Assembly (NCBI GenBank): GCA_913053235.1
Contig: CAJXFT010000009.1
Location: 1 to 42,088, forward strand
DNA: 42,088 nt
Reading direction: 5' to 3'
From: an uncultured Alphaproteobacteria bacterium
GTDB taxonomy: Bacteria > Pseudomonadota > Alphaproteobacteria > UBA828
The notes below the pieces were generated by a model that was given only the letters and a program-made list of their open reading frames with translations, was not told the origin of the DNA and did not search any database. Position 1 is the stretch's first letter, and the number at the start of each line of letters is the position of its first letter. This document shows positions 1 through 8,185 of the stretch, in pieces. The position numbers were made by a program, and so were the translations under genes.

Positions 1-147
1 CGGCAACGCGCGGGCGTAATAATCCGCCAGCGCCGCCGAGGCCGCTTCGTCGATATGCTTTACCAGGCGCGCCTCACGGTAAAACATTTCGTCGTCGCCG
101 CCGTCTTCGCGGGCAAAATGCTCGGGTTTGAATTCGTTCCGCATCAT
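1..147 (-). CDS. Class I SAM-dependent methyltransferase, N-terminal fragment
   Basis: This open frame on the minus strand is too short for the ORF track and runs off the left edge of the window. It begins with two consecutive ATG codons at 147 and 144, so the exact start is uncertain by one codon. The 49 visible residues include FKPEHFARED, MFYREARLVKHID and AALADYYARALP. They resemble the N-terminus of a family of small SAM-dependent methyltransferases with the pattern 'FYxxPRLVxHIDDxAIxAL'. The SAM-binding glycine motif would lie outside the window. The gene diverges from the rhodanese gene, leaving about 90 bp between the two starts. The family call rests on N-terminal resemblance only. 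Confidence 0.6.
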   Translation of the reverse strand, partial: MMRNEFKPEHFAREDGGDDEMFYREARLVKHIDEAASAALADYYARALP

Positions 148-237
148 CGGCTCAGCATATACCCTATCCGTTAATGCACTGCCTCGGCGAAATCGATGCT
201 ATACCGGGCCGGGAACGGAAAATCGGAGACATTCAGC

Positions 238-633
238 ATGATTACCAAGGGCGTCAAGCAACTCTGCGCCGAGGCGGAAGCGGAGATCGAGACCGTGACG
301 GCGGAGGAAGCCATCAAGCTTGCCGAAGAGGATGCGGTGCAACTCGTCGATATCCGCGATATCCGGGAACTGTGGCGCGAGGGCGCGGTGCCCGGCGCGC
401 TGCACGCGCCGCGCGGCTTGCTGGAATTCTGGGTCGACCCGGAGAGCAGCTACCACCGCGAAATTTTCGCCAGCGACAAACGCTTCATCTTCTTTTGCGC
501 CGGCGGCCTGCGCTCGGCGCTCGCCACCCAATCGGTCCAGCGCATGGGCCTCAATCCGGTGGCCCATATCGAAGGCGGATTCGAGGCCTGGAAGGAAGCC
601 GGCGGAAGCACCGTCGTCAAGGAAAAGAAATAA
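238..633 (+). CDS. Rhodanese-like domain protein
   Basis: This is a single-domain rhodanese of 131 residues, a family that moves sulfane sulfur through a persulfide on an active-site cysteine. The catalytic loop is FFCAGGLRS with the cysteine near residue 87. The conserved VQLVDIRDIREL (about 34-45) and HIEGGFEAWKEAG (about 110-122) flank it in the normal order. I chose the ATG at 238 over the track start at 196 because GGAG lies 9 bases upstream and the earlier residues are not rhodanese-like. The DMT transporter gene begins 46 bp downstream and may be cotranscribed. The protein is probably cytoplasmic, since no signal peptide is visible. The physiological sulfur donor cannot be told. Confidence 0.85.
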   Translation: MITKGVKQLCAEAEAEIETVTAEEAIKLAEEDAVQLVDIRDIRELWREGAVPGALHAPRGLLEFWVDPESSYHREIFASDKRFIFFCAGGLRSALATQSVQRMGLNPVAHIEGGFEAWKEAGGSTVVKEKK

Positions 634-679
634 CGCGCGACGCTGTCGGCGCTTTGCCACGCCGGGCGGATAAACGCCG

Positions 680-1624
680 TTGAAACTTCTCACCAGTTTT
701 ATTGATCCGCTGTCCGCCGCCTATCTGCGCCTGCCGGGCCAGATGCGCGGCATGCTTCTGCTGCTCTGCGCCACCATTCTGTTCTCCTGCATGCACGCGC
801 TCATTCGCCATGTCGGCGAGGCGCAGCACCCGTTCGAGATGGCGTTTTTCCGCAACCTGTTCGGCTTCATCGTGCTGGCGCCGTTTTTCATGCGCTATGG
901 TTTCGGCATCCTGCGCACCCAGCGCTTCGGACTGCATGCGCTGCGCGGCACGGTTCATGTCGGCTCGATGCTGCTGTTTTTTTCCGCCGTCACCGTGGCG
1001 CCGCTCGCCACCGTGGCGGCGATGACGTTCACCGCGCCGCTCTTCGTGACCGTCGGCGCGGTGTTGCTGTTGGGCGAGAAAATTCGTTACCGCCGCGTCG
1101 GCGCGCTGCTGATCGGTTTCGCCGGCGTGATGATCGTGCTTCGCCCCGGCCTCGGCGGATTGGAAGTCGGCGCCCTGATGGCGCTCGGCTCGTCGGGCAT
1201 CTGGGCCTGTGCCCTCTTAATGATCAAGGTTTTGTCGCGCACCGAATCAAGCATAACGCTGACCGCCTATATGGCGATTTTCCTGACCCCGCTTTCCGCC
1301 ATCCCCGCCGCTTTGGTGTGGCAGTGGCCGAGCGCCGAGGAGCTCGGCTGGCTCGCCCTGATGGGCAGCATCGGCACGGCCGGGCATCTCTTCCTGGCCC
1401 AGGCCTTCCGCGAGGCGGACGCGACGACGGTGCTGCCGCTCGATTTCCTGCGCCTGATCTGGGCCAGCCTGCTCGGCTATTTTCTCTTCGGCCAGGTGCC
1501 CGAGGTGCTGGTGTGGATCGGCGGCGCGGTGATTTTTTCGAGCACCATCTATCTCGCCTACCGCGAAGCGGTGGTGTCGCGCCGCACACGGAAAACCACC
1601 GACCCACCGCTGCCGCCGGGCTGA
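680..1624 (+). CDS. EamA/DMT-family transporter
   Basis: This is an inner-membrane permease of the drug/metabolite transporter superfamily with about ten hydrophobic segments. Two EamA repeats can be seen, roughly residues 20-155 and 165-300. The first repeat ends in LLLGEKIRYRRVGALLIGFAG, the usual 'GE...G..li..Gv' signature. The second repeat has the matching FGQVPEVLVWIGGAVIF. The frame opens with TTG at 680; an internal ATG at 742 (MRGMLLLL) would remove about 20 residues without touching the first helix and is an equally reasonable start. Substrates of this family range from amino acids and SAM to aromatics and cannot be predicted here. It converges with the CoA transferase, with 7 bp between the stop codons. 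Confidence 0.85.
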   Translation: MKLLTSFIDPLSAAYLRLPGQMRGMLLLLCATILFSCMHALIRHVGEAQHPFEMAFFRNLFGFIVLAPFFMRYGFGILRTQRFGLHALRGTVHVGSMLLFFSAVTVAPLATVAAMTFTAPLFVTVGAVLLLGEKIRYRRVGALLIGFAGVMIVLRPGLGGLEVGALMALGSSGIWACALLMIKVLSRTESSITLTAYMAIFLTPLSAIPAALVWQWPSAEELGWLALMGSIGTAGHLFLAQAFREADATTVLPLDFLRLIWASLLGYFLFGQVPEVLVWIGGAVIFSSTIYLAYREAVVSRRTRKTTDPPLPPG

Positions 1625-1637
1625 GTTTGGTTCAGCC
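1619..1637. terminator. Possible bidirectional hairpin between convergent stops
   Basis: A GGCTGA/TCAGCC stem of 6 bp with a 7-base loop contains the stop codons of both convergent genes. It extends by two more pairs past a bulged G. There is no T-run, so termination activity is doubtful. Confidence 0.3.
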
Positions 1638-2801
1638 GGTGCGCAGAACGCCTTTGTCTTTCAGGCGCGCCACTTCGTCCGGGCCGAGGCCGAGGCCGAG
1701 CGCGATTTCCTCCGAATCGGCGCCGAGCGCCGGCGCCTGCATGTTCACTTCGCCGGGCTCGCGGCGGAACTTGATCGGAATGCCGAGATGGGCATTGCCG
1801 TCCGCATCGCGCAGCAGCATGTCGCGCGCCAGCAAATGCTCGTTCTCGAAGGCTTCGACAAGGTCGAGCACCGGCGCGAAACAGATATCGCGGCCCTTGA
1901 ACCATGCGCTCCATTCGTCGCGCGTCTTGGTCAAAAAAGTCTCGCTCAAATAATCGCGTAAATCCGCCTGCGGCTCGCCGGGTGGCAGTTTGGCCACTTC
2001 GATCAAATCCTCGCGCCCCATGGCGGTGAGAAAATTGCTGACGAATTTCATCTCGCTGCCGCCGAGGGTGATATGGCCGCCGCCCTTCACCGCATAGGGC
2101 CGGTAGAAGGCGGCGCCGCCCTGGGTGCGCTCTGAGAGCGGCTCGGGCGCGCGCCCCTCGGCGAGCACCTTGCCGGCGATATGCGGCGTCCAGGAGATCA
2201 CGCTGTCATACATCGACATGTCGAGATAATCGCCCTTGCCGGTTTGCGCCCGGCCGACCAGCGCCATCAGGATGCCGGCGAACGCCATCAGCGAGCCGCC
2301 CATGTCGCTCGGCGGCATGCACGGCATGTTGGGCTGGCCGTCCCGGTCGACACTCAGGCTGGCCACGCCGGCGAGCGCGCAGACGCTCAAATCATGCGCC
2401 GGGCGGTCGCGGTAGGGCCCGTCCTGGCCGAAGGCCGAGATCGAGCAATAGACCACTTGCGGCGCCCGCGCGGCGACCACGTCATAGCCGATCCCAAGAC
2501 GGTCGACGACGCCCGGGCGGAAGGTCTCGAGCACCACATCGGCGCCTTCCGCCAGGCGCAGGAACAACTCCCGCCCGTCGGCGCTCTTGAGATCGAGCGA
2601 CAGGCTCTTCTTGCCGCGGTTGGCGTTGCGGTAATAGACGGTCTGATCGCCGCTCTTGGGGCCGATATGGCGTGCCGGATCGCCGCTCTTGGTGTCCTCG
2701 ATCTTGATCACCTCGGCACCATGGTCGGCCATCATCATGGCGAGGTGCGGTCCGGGTAAAAACCGCGAAAGATCCAGCACCTTTATTCCCGTCAATTTCA
2801 T
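1632..2801 (-). CDS. CaiB/BaiF family (class III) CoA transferase
   Basis: This 389-residue enzyme belongs to the formyl-CoA/carnitine-CoA transferase family, which moves CoA from an acyl-CoA donor to a carboxylic acid through an aspartyl-CoA intermediate. The N-terminus is typical: VLDLSRFLPGPHLAMMMADHGAEVIKIE. The family core NRGKKSLSLDLKS lies at about 61-73, followed by RPAHDLSVCALAGV. Asp137 in that last motif is the likely catalytic aspartate. I placed the start at 2801, where GGAG precedes the ATG by 6 bases; the longer track start at 2939 adds sequence unlike the family. It diverges from the GntR regulator, and a CitE-like lyase lies beyond that regulator. Transferase plus lyase pairs are typical of dicarboxylate breakdown through a CoA ester. 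The substrate is unknown. Confidence 0.9.
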   Translation of the reverse strand: MKLTGIKVLDLSRFLPGPHLAMMMADHGAEVIKIEDTKSGDPARHIGPKSGDQTVYYRNANRGKKSLSLDLKSADGRELFLRLAEGADVVLETFRPGVVDRLGIGYDVVAARAPQVVYCSISAFGQDGPYRDRPAHDLSVCALAGVASLSVDRDGQPNMPCMPPSDMGGSLMAFAGILMALVGRAQTGKGDYLDMSMYDSVISWTPHIAGKVLAEGRAPEPLSERTQGGAAFYRPYAVKGGGHITLGGSEMKFVSNFLTAMGREDLIEVAKLPPGEPQADLRDYLSETFLTKTRDEWSAWFKGRDICFAPVLDLVEAFENEHLLARDMLLRDADGNAHLGIPIKFRREPGEVNMQAPALGADSEEIALGLGLGPDEVARLKDKGVLRTG

Positions 2802-2875
2802 TGCGCGCTCCAGCTTTTCACCATATCGGCGCGCCGCCATGTCGGAATTATCTGCGCGGCGCCGGCTTAGACCCT

Positions 2876-2881
2876 TATAAT
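2876..2881 (+). promoter_or_regulatory. Candidate -10 element upstream of the GntR gene
   Basis: A perfect TATAAT hexamer lies about 57 bases before the ATG of the regulator gene, in the divergent intergenic region. No convincing -35 hexamer is visible at 16-18 bases upstream. The 9-bp sequence AATTATCTG occurs on both sides of it (2846-2854 and 2918-2926) and could be part of a regulator site. Confidence 0.3.
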
Positions 2882-2937
2882 GGCCCTCCCGGCCGGATGC
2901 CAATGTTGGCGTGGCGCAATTATCTGACGAACTTCGC

Positions 2938-3690
2938 ATGGCTAAGACAAAGGCACGGAAATCGCGCTTGCGCTATCAAGAGGTGGCGGACGCTCTGCTC
3001 GGACAAATCGCCAATGACCGTCATCCGGTGGGCGCCATGCTGCCCTCCGAGCTCGAATTGTGCCAACAGTTCGGCGTCAGCCGCTACACCGTGCGCGAGG
3101 CGCTCAGGAGGCTCGGCGATATGGGCGTGGTGTCGCGCCGCCAGGGCTCCGGCACCCTGGTGCGGGCGCGCGAGCCGGCGGCGAAATATGTCCAGACATT
3201 GGGATCGCTCGGCGAATTCCTGCAATATCCGGAAGACACGCGGCTGCATATCCTCTCGGCGCGCGAACGCGTCGCCGACAAGGCCCTGGCCGACATGCTC
3301 GACGGCCGCCAGCGCCGGCGCTGGTTTCACATCGAAGCCCTGAGAAGGCGCTCCGACGGCCTGCCGCTGTGCTGGAGCAATATATTCGTGCTGCCCAAAT
3401 ACGCCTCCCTGGTGCAGTGGATCGGCAAGGACAACAGCCCGGTGCATTTGCTGATCGACCGCCATTTCGATCAGCGCCCGGCAAAGGTCGAGATCGACAT
3501 GTTCGCCGGCGAGATATCGGCCGATCACGCGGCCGAGCTGGAAGTGGCGGAAGGCACGCCGGCGCTGATCATCGTGCGGCGCTACGCCGAGACGTCGGGC
3601 AGAAATTATGAAATCTCCGTCATCGAGCATCCGGCCGGGCGCTTCACCTATTCGATGGAATTGAAGCGCGCCTGGGGCGCGAGCGACTGA
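2938..3690 (+). CDS. GntR-family transcriptional regulator with UTRA domain (HutC subfamily)
   Basis: The protein has an N-terminal winged-helix GntR domain (about residues 10-75). It contains YQEVADALLGQI, LPSELELCQQFGVSRYTVREALRRL and the wing RRQGSGTLV. A C-terminal UTRA ligand-binding domain (about 90-245) follows, ending in EISVIEHPAGRFTY. UTRA domains bind small effectors, often acids or amino-acid-like molecules, and release the operator. I prefer the ATG at 2938; the GTG at 2911 would add nine residues, and neither start has a strong ribosome site. It diverges from the CoA transferase, and the lyase gene starts 3 bp after its stop. It therefore most likely controls both as a local regulator of their pathway. 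Confidence 0.88.
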   Translation: MAKTKARKSRLRYQEVADALLGQIANDRHPVGAMLPSELELCQQFGVSRYTVREALRRLGDMGVVSRRQGSGTLVRAREPAAKYVQTLGSLGEFLQYPEDTRLHILSARERVADKALADMLDGRQRRRWFHIEALRRRSDGLPLCWSNIFVLPKYASLVQWIGKDNSPVHLLIDRHFDQRPAKVEIDMFAGEISADHAAELEVAEGTPALIIVRRYAETSGRNYEISVIEHPAGRFTYSMELKRAWGASD

Positions 3691-3693
3691 AGA

Positions 3694-4596
3694 ATGAATA
3701 GCGAAACCGGCCGAATGGAGCCCTTGCGAACCTGGCTGTTCGCGCCCGGCAACCATGCGAGGAAGGTCGAGAAAGTGTTCACCGTCGGCGCCGACGCGGT
3801 GGTGCTCGACCTCGAGGATGCGGTGGCGCTCGAACAAAAGGCGGCGACGCGCGCCACGGTGGTCGCGGCGCTGAAGGCGGAGGGCAATCGCGCCAGCCGG
3901 GGCTATGTCCGCGTCAACGCCATCGATACGGAATTTTGCCACGGCGATCTGGAGGCGGTGATCGGCCCGTGGCTCGACGGCATCCTGCTGCCCAAGGTCG
4001 AAAGCGCCAGCCAGTTGCAGACCATCGACTGGCTCATGGCGCAGCTCGAACGCAAGCGCGGCATGGCGGTGGGCGGCCTCGATATCCTGCCGATCATCGA
4101 AACCGGGCGCGGCGTCGCGGCCATCAATGATATCGCGCGCTCGCGGACGCGAGTCAGGCGCCTGTCGTTCGGGGCCGGCGATTTTACCAACGATATGGGC
4201 ATGCTGTGGACGCCAGACGAGGGCGAGCTCATGCACGCGCGCTCGGCGATCGCGCTGGCTTCGCGCGCCGCCGGGCTGGAGCCGCCCATCGATACCGTGT
4301 TCATCGATTTGCAGGATAGCGAACATCTGCAAAAATCCGCGCGCACCGCGCTGGCGCTTGGATATCGCGGGAAATTATGCATCCATCCGGCGCAAATCGA
4401 TGCGGTGAACGCGATCTTCACGCCGAGCGCGGAGGAGGTCGCCAAGGCGCGGAAATATGTCGACGCCTTCGCGGCGGCGGAAGCCGAGGGCTCGGCTTCG
4501 ATTCAGGTCGATGGCTATTTCGTCGACTACCCTATATTCGAGAAAGCCCAACGCACGCTTGCCCTGATGGCGGCGATAGAGGCAAAGCAAGACTGA
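3694..4596 (+). CDS. CitE-like CoA ester lyase (HpcH/HpaI aldolase family)
   Basis: At 300 residues this matches malyl-CoA/citramalyl-CoA lyases and CitE homologues, which cleave or form 3-hydroxyacyl-CoA esters with a divalent metal. Visible motifs in order are RTWLFAPGNHARKVEKV (about 10-26), ADAVVLDLEDAV, YVRVNAIDTEF, LLPKVESA, PIIETGRGVAAIN and FGAGDFTNDMG. The glutamate of KVESA and the aspartate of GAGDF are where the family binds metal. ATG 3694 is used; an in-frame ATG at 3715 is possible. The gene follows the GntR regulator by 3 bp. Together with the divergent CoA transferase it suggests activation of a dicarboxylic or hydroxy acid to its CoA ester followed by cleavage. The exact acid cannot be read from the sequence. 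Confidence 0.88.
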   Translation: MNSETGRMEPLRTWLFAPGNHARKVEKVFTVGADAVVLDLEDAVALEQKAATRATVVAALKAEGNRASRGYVRVNAIDTEFCHGDLEAVIGPWLDGILLPKVESASQLQTIDWLMAQLERKRGMAVGGLDILPIIETGRGVAAINDIARSRTRVRRLSFGAGDFTNDMGMLWTPDEGELMHARSAIALASRAAGLEPPIDTVFIDLQDSEHLQKSARTALALGYRGKLCIHPAQIDAVNAIFTPSAEEVAKARKYVDAFAAAEAEGSASIQVDGYFVDYPIFEKAQRTLALMAAIEAKQD

Positions 4597-4625
4597 ACCA
4601 AGCAACCTTGAACGAGGAGGGAATC

Positions 4626-5123
4626 ATGTCCGCGGAAATCGAAAAACGCCTGAAGCGCCTGGAAGATATCGAGGACATCAAGCAGTTGATCGCGCGCTAC
4701 GCCAAGGCGGCGGACCTTAACGGCAATGAGGCGATGATGGCGACCTGCTTCACCGCCGACGCGGTGTGGAACTGCGAGGGCATTGGCGGCTGGCAGGGGC
4801 GCGATGCGGTCGTCGCGGGTTTGCGCGAAACCAGCACCGTAAAACTGCCATGGGCGCTCCACTATATGACCCAGCCGATCATCACCATCGCCGCTGACGG
4901 CCAAACCGCGGAAGGTGAATATTATCTCTGGGAATTGGCCAAGGTCAGTCAGGAAGATGGCGGCGGCGCAACCGAGGATACCTGGATCGGCGGCTGGTAC
5001 GAATCCAAATTTCGCAATGAAAACGGCGTCTGGTTGTTCAGCCATATCGAGTTGATCCTGAAATTGATGAGCGGCGCCTCACAACCGCAATGGCAAACCC
5101 CGATCGCGCCCTGGCAGGGATAG
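4626..5123 (+). CDS. SnoaL-like / NTF2-fold protein
   Basis: This 165-residue protein has the alpha+beta cone fold of the SnoaL-like family: an N-terminal helix with IEDIKQLIARYAKAADLNG, then MATCFTADAVWNCEGIGGWQGRDAV, and a C-terminal strand-rich part (GGWYESKFRNENGVWLFSHIEL). Members include isomerases, dehydratases and ring-hydroxylating dioxygenase beta-type folds, so a precise reaction cannot be given. The start at 4626 is fixed by an excellent ribosome site, GAGGAGGG, 5 bases ahead, and by the family-like N-terminus; the track ORF at 4377 is a longer read-through of the same frame. It lies 29 bp behind the CitE-like gene and is followed by a strong hairpin, so it probably closes that operon. 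Confidence 0.85.
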   Translation: MSAEIEKRLKRLEDIEDIKQLIARYAKAADLNGNEAMMATCFTADAVWNCEGIGGWQGRDAVVAGLRETSTVKLPWALHYMTQPIITIAADGQTAEGEYYLWELAKVSQEDGGGATEDTWIGGWYESKFRNENGVWLFSHIELILKLMSGASQPQWQTPIAPWQG

Positions 5124-5125
5124 CA

Positions 5126-5160
5126 CCGGAAGGCGATGCGTTTCACGCGTCGCCTTCCGG
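5126..5160 (+). terminator. Hairpin after the SnoaL-like gene
   Basis: The arms CCGGAAGGCGATGCG and CGCGTCGCCTTCCGG pair over 15 bp with one G-U wobble around a TTTCA loop. The hairpin begins 2 bases after the stop codon. No T-run follows, so it may terminate weakly or protect the mRNA end. Confidence 0.6.
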
Positions 5161-5241
5161 CAAGCGCGACCGCGCGCCCGAGCTTATGCGAGGCAAGCCA
5201 AGGACGCGGACGCGTCCGCCCGGCGCTTGAGGGAATATACG

Positions 5242-5263
5242 ACGGGTCATCTTGATGACCCGT
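5242..5263. promoter_or_regulatory. Perfect inverted repeat upstream of the isochorismatase gene
   Basis: ACGGGTCATC and GATGACCCGT are exact reverse complements separated by TT, ending 22 bases before the ATG of the hydrolase gene. The near absence of a loop makes a DNA-binding site more likely than a terminator. The GntR regulator nearby is a candidate binder, but nothing in the sequence proves it. Confidence 0.4.
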
Positions 5264-5285
5264 TGGTATTGGAGGAACGAGTCCC

Positions 5286-5975
5286 ATGCAGGATTGGCGG
5301 CGCTATCTCAGCGACGGCGACTTGGCGACAATCGAGCGCGGCAAGTGGGCGCGCCCGGTGGGCTACGGCGTGCGTCCGGCGGTGATCGTGATCGATGTGC
5401 AGAACTATATGGCCGGCGAGGAGGCGGGTAACGACCCCGACAAATACCCTTACGCCGCGCCGGCCGTCGCCTGGCCCGCTGTGCGGCAAATCGAAGCCAT
5501 ATTGGCCGCCGCCCGCGGCGCCGGCGCGCCCATCATCTACACCCGCTTCGCCATCGACCGCGAGGCCGGCGACGCTGGCCTGTTCGACGCCAAGATCGGC
5601 GCGCCGGAAAGCGAATATGTCTATCTCGAAGGCACCCATGGCAGCGAGATCGTCAAGGACATCGCGCCCCAGCCCGGCGACCTGGTGATCACCAAGAAGA
5701 AACCGAGCAGCTTTTTCGGCACCCCCCTGCTGCCCTATCTGATCGAACGCCGGGTCGATACGCTGATCGTCACCGGCGGCTCGACCTGCAACTGCGTGCG
5801 CGCCACCGTGTTCGACGCCTTTTCCTATAATTTCCGCGCCATCGTGCCGAGCGACGCGGTGTTCGACCGCATGCCGATTTCGCAGGCGATTAATCTGTTC
5901 GATATGAACCGCTGCTCGGCGGATGTCGTCGAAACGAGCGCGGTGCTCGAATATCTGGCGGGTCTCAAGGCCTAG
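5286..5975 (+). CDS. Isochorismatase-family cysteine hydrolase
   Basis: This 229-residue hydrolase resembles N-carbamoylsarcosine amidohydrolase and related amidases, which split C-N bonds through an Asp-Lys-Cys triad. Asp37 lies in VIVIDVQNYM, a lysine in VITKKKPSSFFGT (about 137-139), and Cys170 in STCNCVRATVFDAF, all in the expected order. An RSAxP-like entrance is not seen. The start at 5286 has GGAGG about 9 bases ahead. It stands alone between a palindrome upstream and a gene-poor stretch downstream, in the same direction as the CitE-like operon. An amide or carbamoyl substrate would suit the hydantoinase-type genes further along, but that link is speculative. Confidence 0.88.
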   Translation: MQDWRRYLSDGDLATIERGKWARPVGYGVRPAVIVIDVQNYMAGEEAGNDPDKYPYAAPAVAWPAVRQIEAILAAARGAGAPIIYTRFAIDREAGDAGLFDAKIGAPESEYVYLEGTHGSEIVKDIAPQPGDLVITKKKPSSFFGTPLLPYLIERRVDTLIVTGGSTCNCVRATVFDAFSYNFRAIVPSDAVFDRMPISQAINLFDMNRCSADVVETSAVLEYLAGLKA

Positions 5976-6072
5976 GTTATGGACTCGCAAATGACGCTCA
6001 CGGCAACGACTTCCGCTAATTGACGTAAACCGGTCATTGTTGATCTACACAGTGAAGGCCCGGTTTTGACAT

Positions 6073-6089
6073 TTGACGCCACGCGTCAA
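6073..6089. promoter_or_regulatory. Inverted repeat TTGACG-N5-CGTCAA before the cyclase gene
   Basis: Two exact 6-bp arms are separated by CCACG about 95 bases before the cyclase ATG. Further TTGAC motifs occur at 6020 and 6066. This could be an operator or part of the promoter; no matching -10 box is obvious. Confidence 0.3.
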
Positions 6090-6184
6090 CATCCAAATCC
6101 GACGCTGCGAGGACGCCGACCTAGACTCTCGTCTCATTCGTGCATACGTTCTATTCATACCACCATCTGGGTTTGGGGAGGCCC

Positions 6185-7951
6185 ATGACGAAGAAGGTTG
6201 AGCGCAGGCTGGCGGCGATCCTGAGCGCCGACGTGGTGGGCTACTCGAACCTCATGGAGGCCGACGAGGCCGGCACGCTCGCGCGCCTAAAGGCCCACCG
6301 CGCGGAGCTGTTCGACCCGATCACGGAAGAGAATGGCGGGCGCATCGTCAAGCTCATGGGCGACGGCGCGCTGGTCGAATTTCCAAGCGTGGTCGGGGCC
6401 GTGCGCTGCGCAATCGAGGTGCAGCGCGGCATGTCGATGCGCAACGAAAGCCTAACCGAAGGCGAGCGCATCACACTCCGCATCGGGGTCAATCTGGGCG
6501 ACGTGATCATCGAGGGCGAGGACATCTATGGCGAGGGCGTCAATATCGCGGCCCGGCTTCAGGGGCTGGCCGCGCCGGGCGGCGTGTCGGTTTCCGGCAA
6601 AGTGCATGACGAGGTGCGGGGAAAAGTTGAGGCGGCATTTGAGGACCAGGGTGAGAAGAGCGTCAAGAACATCGCCCAGCCGATACGGGTCTATGCGCTC
6701 ACCTCGGCGGACGAGGCGCCGACGAGGCAGGGCGACGAAGGCGCGGACCTTGCGCTGCCGTCCAAGCCCTCAATCGCCGTTCTGCCTTTCAACAATATGA
6801 GCGAAGATGCGGGGCAGGAGTATTTCGCCGATGGCATCGCCGACGATATCCTGACCGGGCTGTCGCGCTTCCACGATCTCTTCGTCATCGCGCGTAATTC
6901 CTCCTTTATCTATAAGGGGTCTGCCGTCGATATTAAGCAAGTCGGCCGCGAACTCGGCGTCCGCTATGTGCTGGAAGGCGGCGTCCGCAAAGCCGGCGAC
7001 CGCGTGCGCATTACCGCCCAGCTCATTGAAGCCGAGACCGGCAATCATCTGTGGGCCGAGAAATATGACGGCGAACTCGCCGATATCTTCGATCTGCAGG
7101 ACGAGATCACCGCGAGCGTGGTGGGCGCGATCCAGACCTCCGTTTCCTTCGCCGAAATCGAGCGCGCCCGCGGCAAGCATCCCAGCAATCTCGATGCCCA
7201 CGATCACATCATGCGCGGCTGGGCGGAATGGATCCACCCCACTCAGGAAGGCATGGCGAACGCCAAAGAACATGCTCGTGCGGCCCTGGCGTTGGATGCG
7301 CGCTACGCGACCGCCTATACCCTATTGGGCTGGGCGGATATGTTGCTGCTCCTCTATGGCTGGTCGGCGGACCACCAGGCAACCATTCGCACTGCGAAAG
7401 AATCGGCGCGGCGGGCGGTGGAACTCGATGACGGCGATGGCGCGGCCTATGCCGTGCTTGGCTGCTCGCTGGTGTTGAGCCGCGAGCACGATACCGCCTT
7501 GGCCGCTTGTGAGCGCGCGGTACGCGTCAATCCCAACCTGGCTGGCGCCGCCCATATTCGAGGATTGGCTTATGTCTGCACAGGCCGGCCGGCCGAGGGC
7601 GTTGAGGAATGCCGGCGCGCGCTACGGCTCAGCCCTCGCGATCCCGAAACATTCGGATTTCTGAATACCTTGGCGATGTGCCAGTATGCGCTGCGCGACT
7701 ATGAAGCGGCGGCGGGAACCGCCGAAGAGCTTGTCGCGCTAAAGCCGGATTATATTTTCGGCCATTGGCATGTCGCCATCGCCTGCGCCCAACTCGGCCG
7801 GACCGAGCGCGCCGAGCGCGCCTTTCAGGAAATCCTCCGCATCAAACCCAATTTCGACCAGGCCTTCATCGACGCCGTCACCCCCTTCCAGGACCGCGCC
7901 GAATACGAACACGAAGTCGACGGCCTTCGGAAAGCGGGTTGGCAAGGTTGA
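6185..7951 (+). CDS. Class III adenylate/guanylate cyclase with TPR repeats
   Basis: The N-terminal cyclase homology domain (about residues 5-170) would convert ATP or GTP to the cyclic nucleotide. The metal-binding aspartates sit in LSADVVGYSNLM and MGDGALVEF, and the transition-state Asn/Arg pair in GVNIAARLQG. The middle part (about 205-335) is a TolB-like region with PSIAVLPFNNMSEDAGQEYFADGI. The rest is TPR-like helical repeats that usually sense partners or signals. No membrane segment is visible. I chose ATG 6185, preceded by GGGGAGG, over the GTG at 6140. Many paralogues of this architecture occur in alphaproteobacteria. It is monocistronic, with no functional tie to its neighbours in the sequence. 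Confidence 0.9.
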   Translation: MTKKVERRLAAILSADVVGYSNLMEADEAGTLARLKAHRAELFDPITEENGGRIVKLMGDGALVEFPSVVGAVRCAIEVQRGMSMRNESLTEGERITLRIGVNLGDVIIEGEDIYGEGVNIAARLQGLAAPGGVSVSGKVHDEVRGKVEAAFEDQGEKSVKNIAQPIRVYALTSADEAPTRQGDEGADLALPSKPSIAVLPFNNMSEDAGQEYFADGIADDILTGLSRFHDLFVIARNSSFIYKGSAVDIKQVGRELGVRYVLEGGVRKAGDRVRITAQLIEAETGNHLWAEKYDGELADIFDLQDEITASVVGAIQTSVSFAEIERARGKHPSNLDAHDHIMRGWAEWIHPTQEGMANAKEHARAALALDARYATAYTLLGWADMLLLLYGWSADHQATIRTAKESARRAVELDDGDGAAYAVLGCSLVLSREHDTALAACERAVRVNPNLAGAAHIRGLAYVCTGRPAEGVEECRRALRLSPRDPETFGFLNTLAMCQYALRDYEAAAGTAEELVALKPDYIFGHWHVAIACAQLGRTERAERAFQEILRIKPNFDQAFIDAVTPFQDRAEYEHEVDGLRKAGWQG

Positions 7952-7972
7952 GTGTCATGTCTGCTTGTGGCT

Positions 7973-8132
7973 GAGGCTGTTGAAAAACTATTTTGGGGTC
8001 TGAAATCGCGATTTCTCGGAGATCAACGAAAACCCGACTCCCATAAAATCAATAGCTTAGACGTTCACCAATTTGGCGGTGCTCACCGATAACGGCTGAA
8101 AACGCCTTTTTCAGGAGTTGTTCAACAGCCTC
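7973..8132. mobile_element. MITE-like element 1 (about 160 bp) with terminal inverted repeats
   Basis: The left end GAGGCTGTTGAAAAACT (7973-7989) and the right end, read in reverse complement as GAGGCTGTTGAACAACT (8116-8132), match at 16 of 17 positions. The tetranucleotide GGCT flanks both ends directly (7969-7972 and 8133-8136), as a target-site duplication would. There is no transposase frame inside, so this is a non-autonomous or internally deleted insertion sequence. A 14-bp palindrome, GAAATCGCGATTTC, lies at 8002-8015. The terminal sequence recalls IS5- or IS1182-type elements, but the family is not certain. Confidence 0.7.
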
Positions 8133-8185
8133 GGCTAAGAACTGAAGTTCAAGCCACCGTTAAAAAACTTCCGCTGTCGGAGGTA

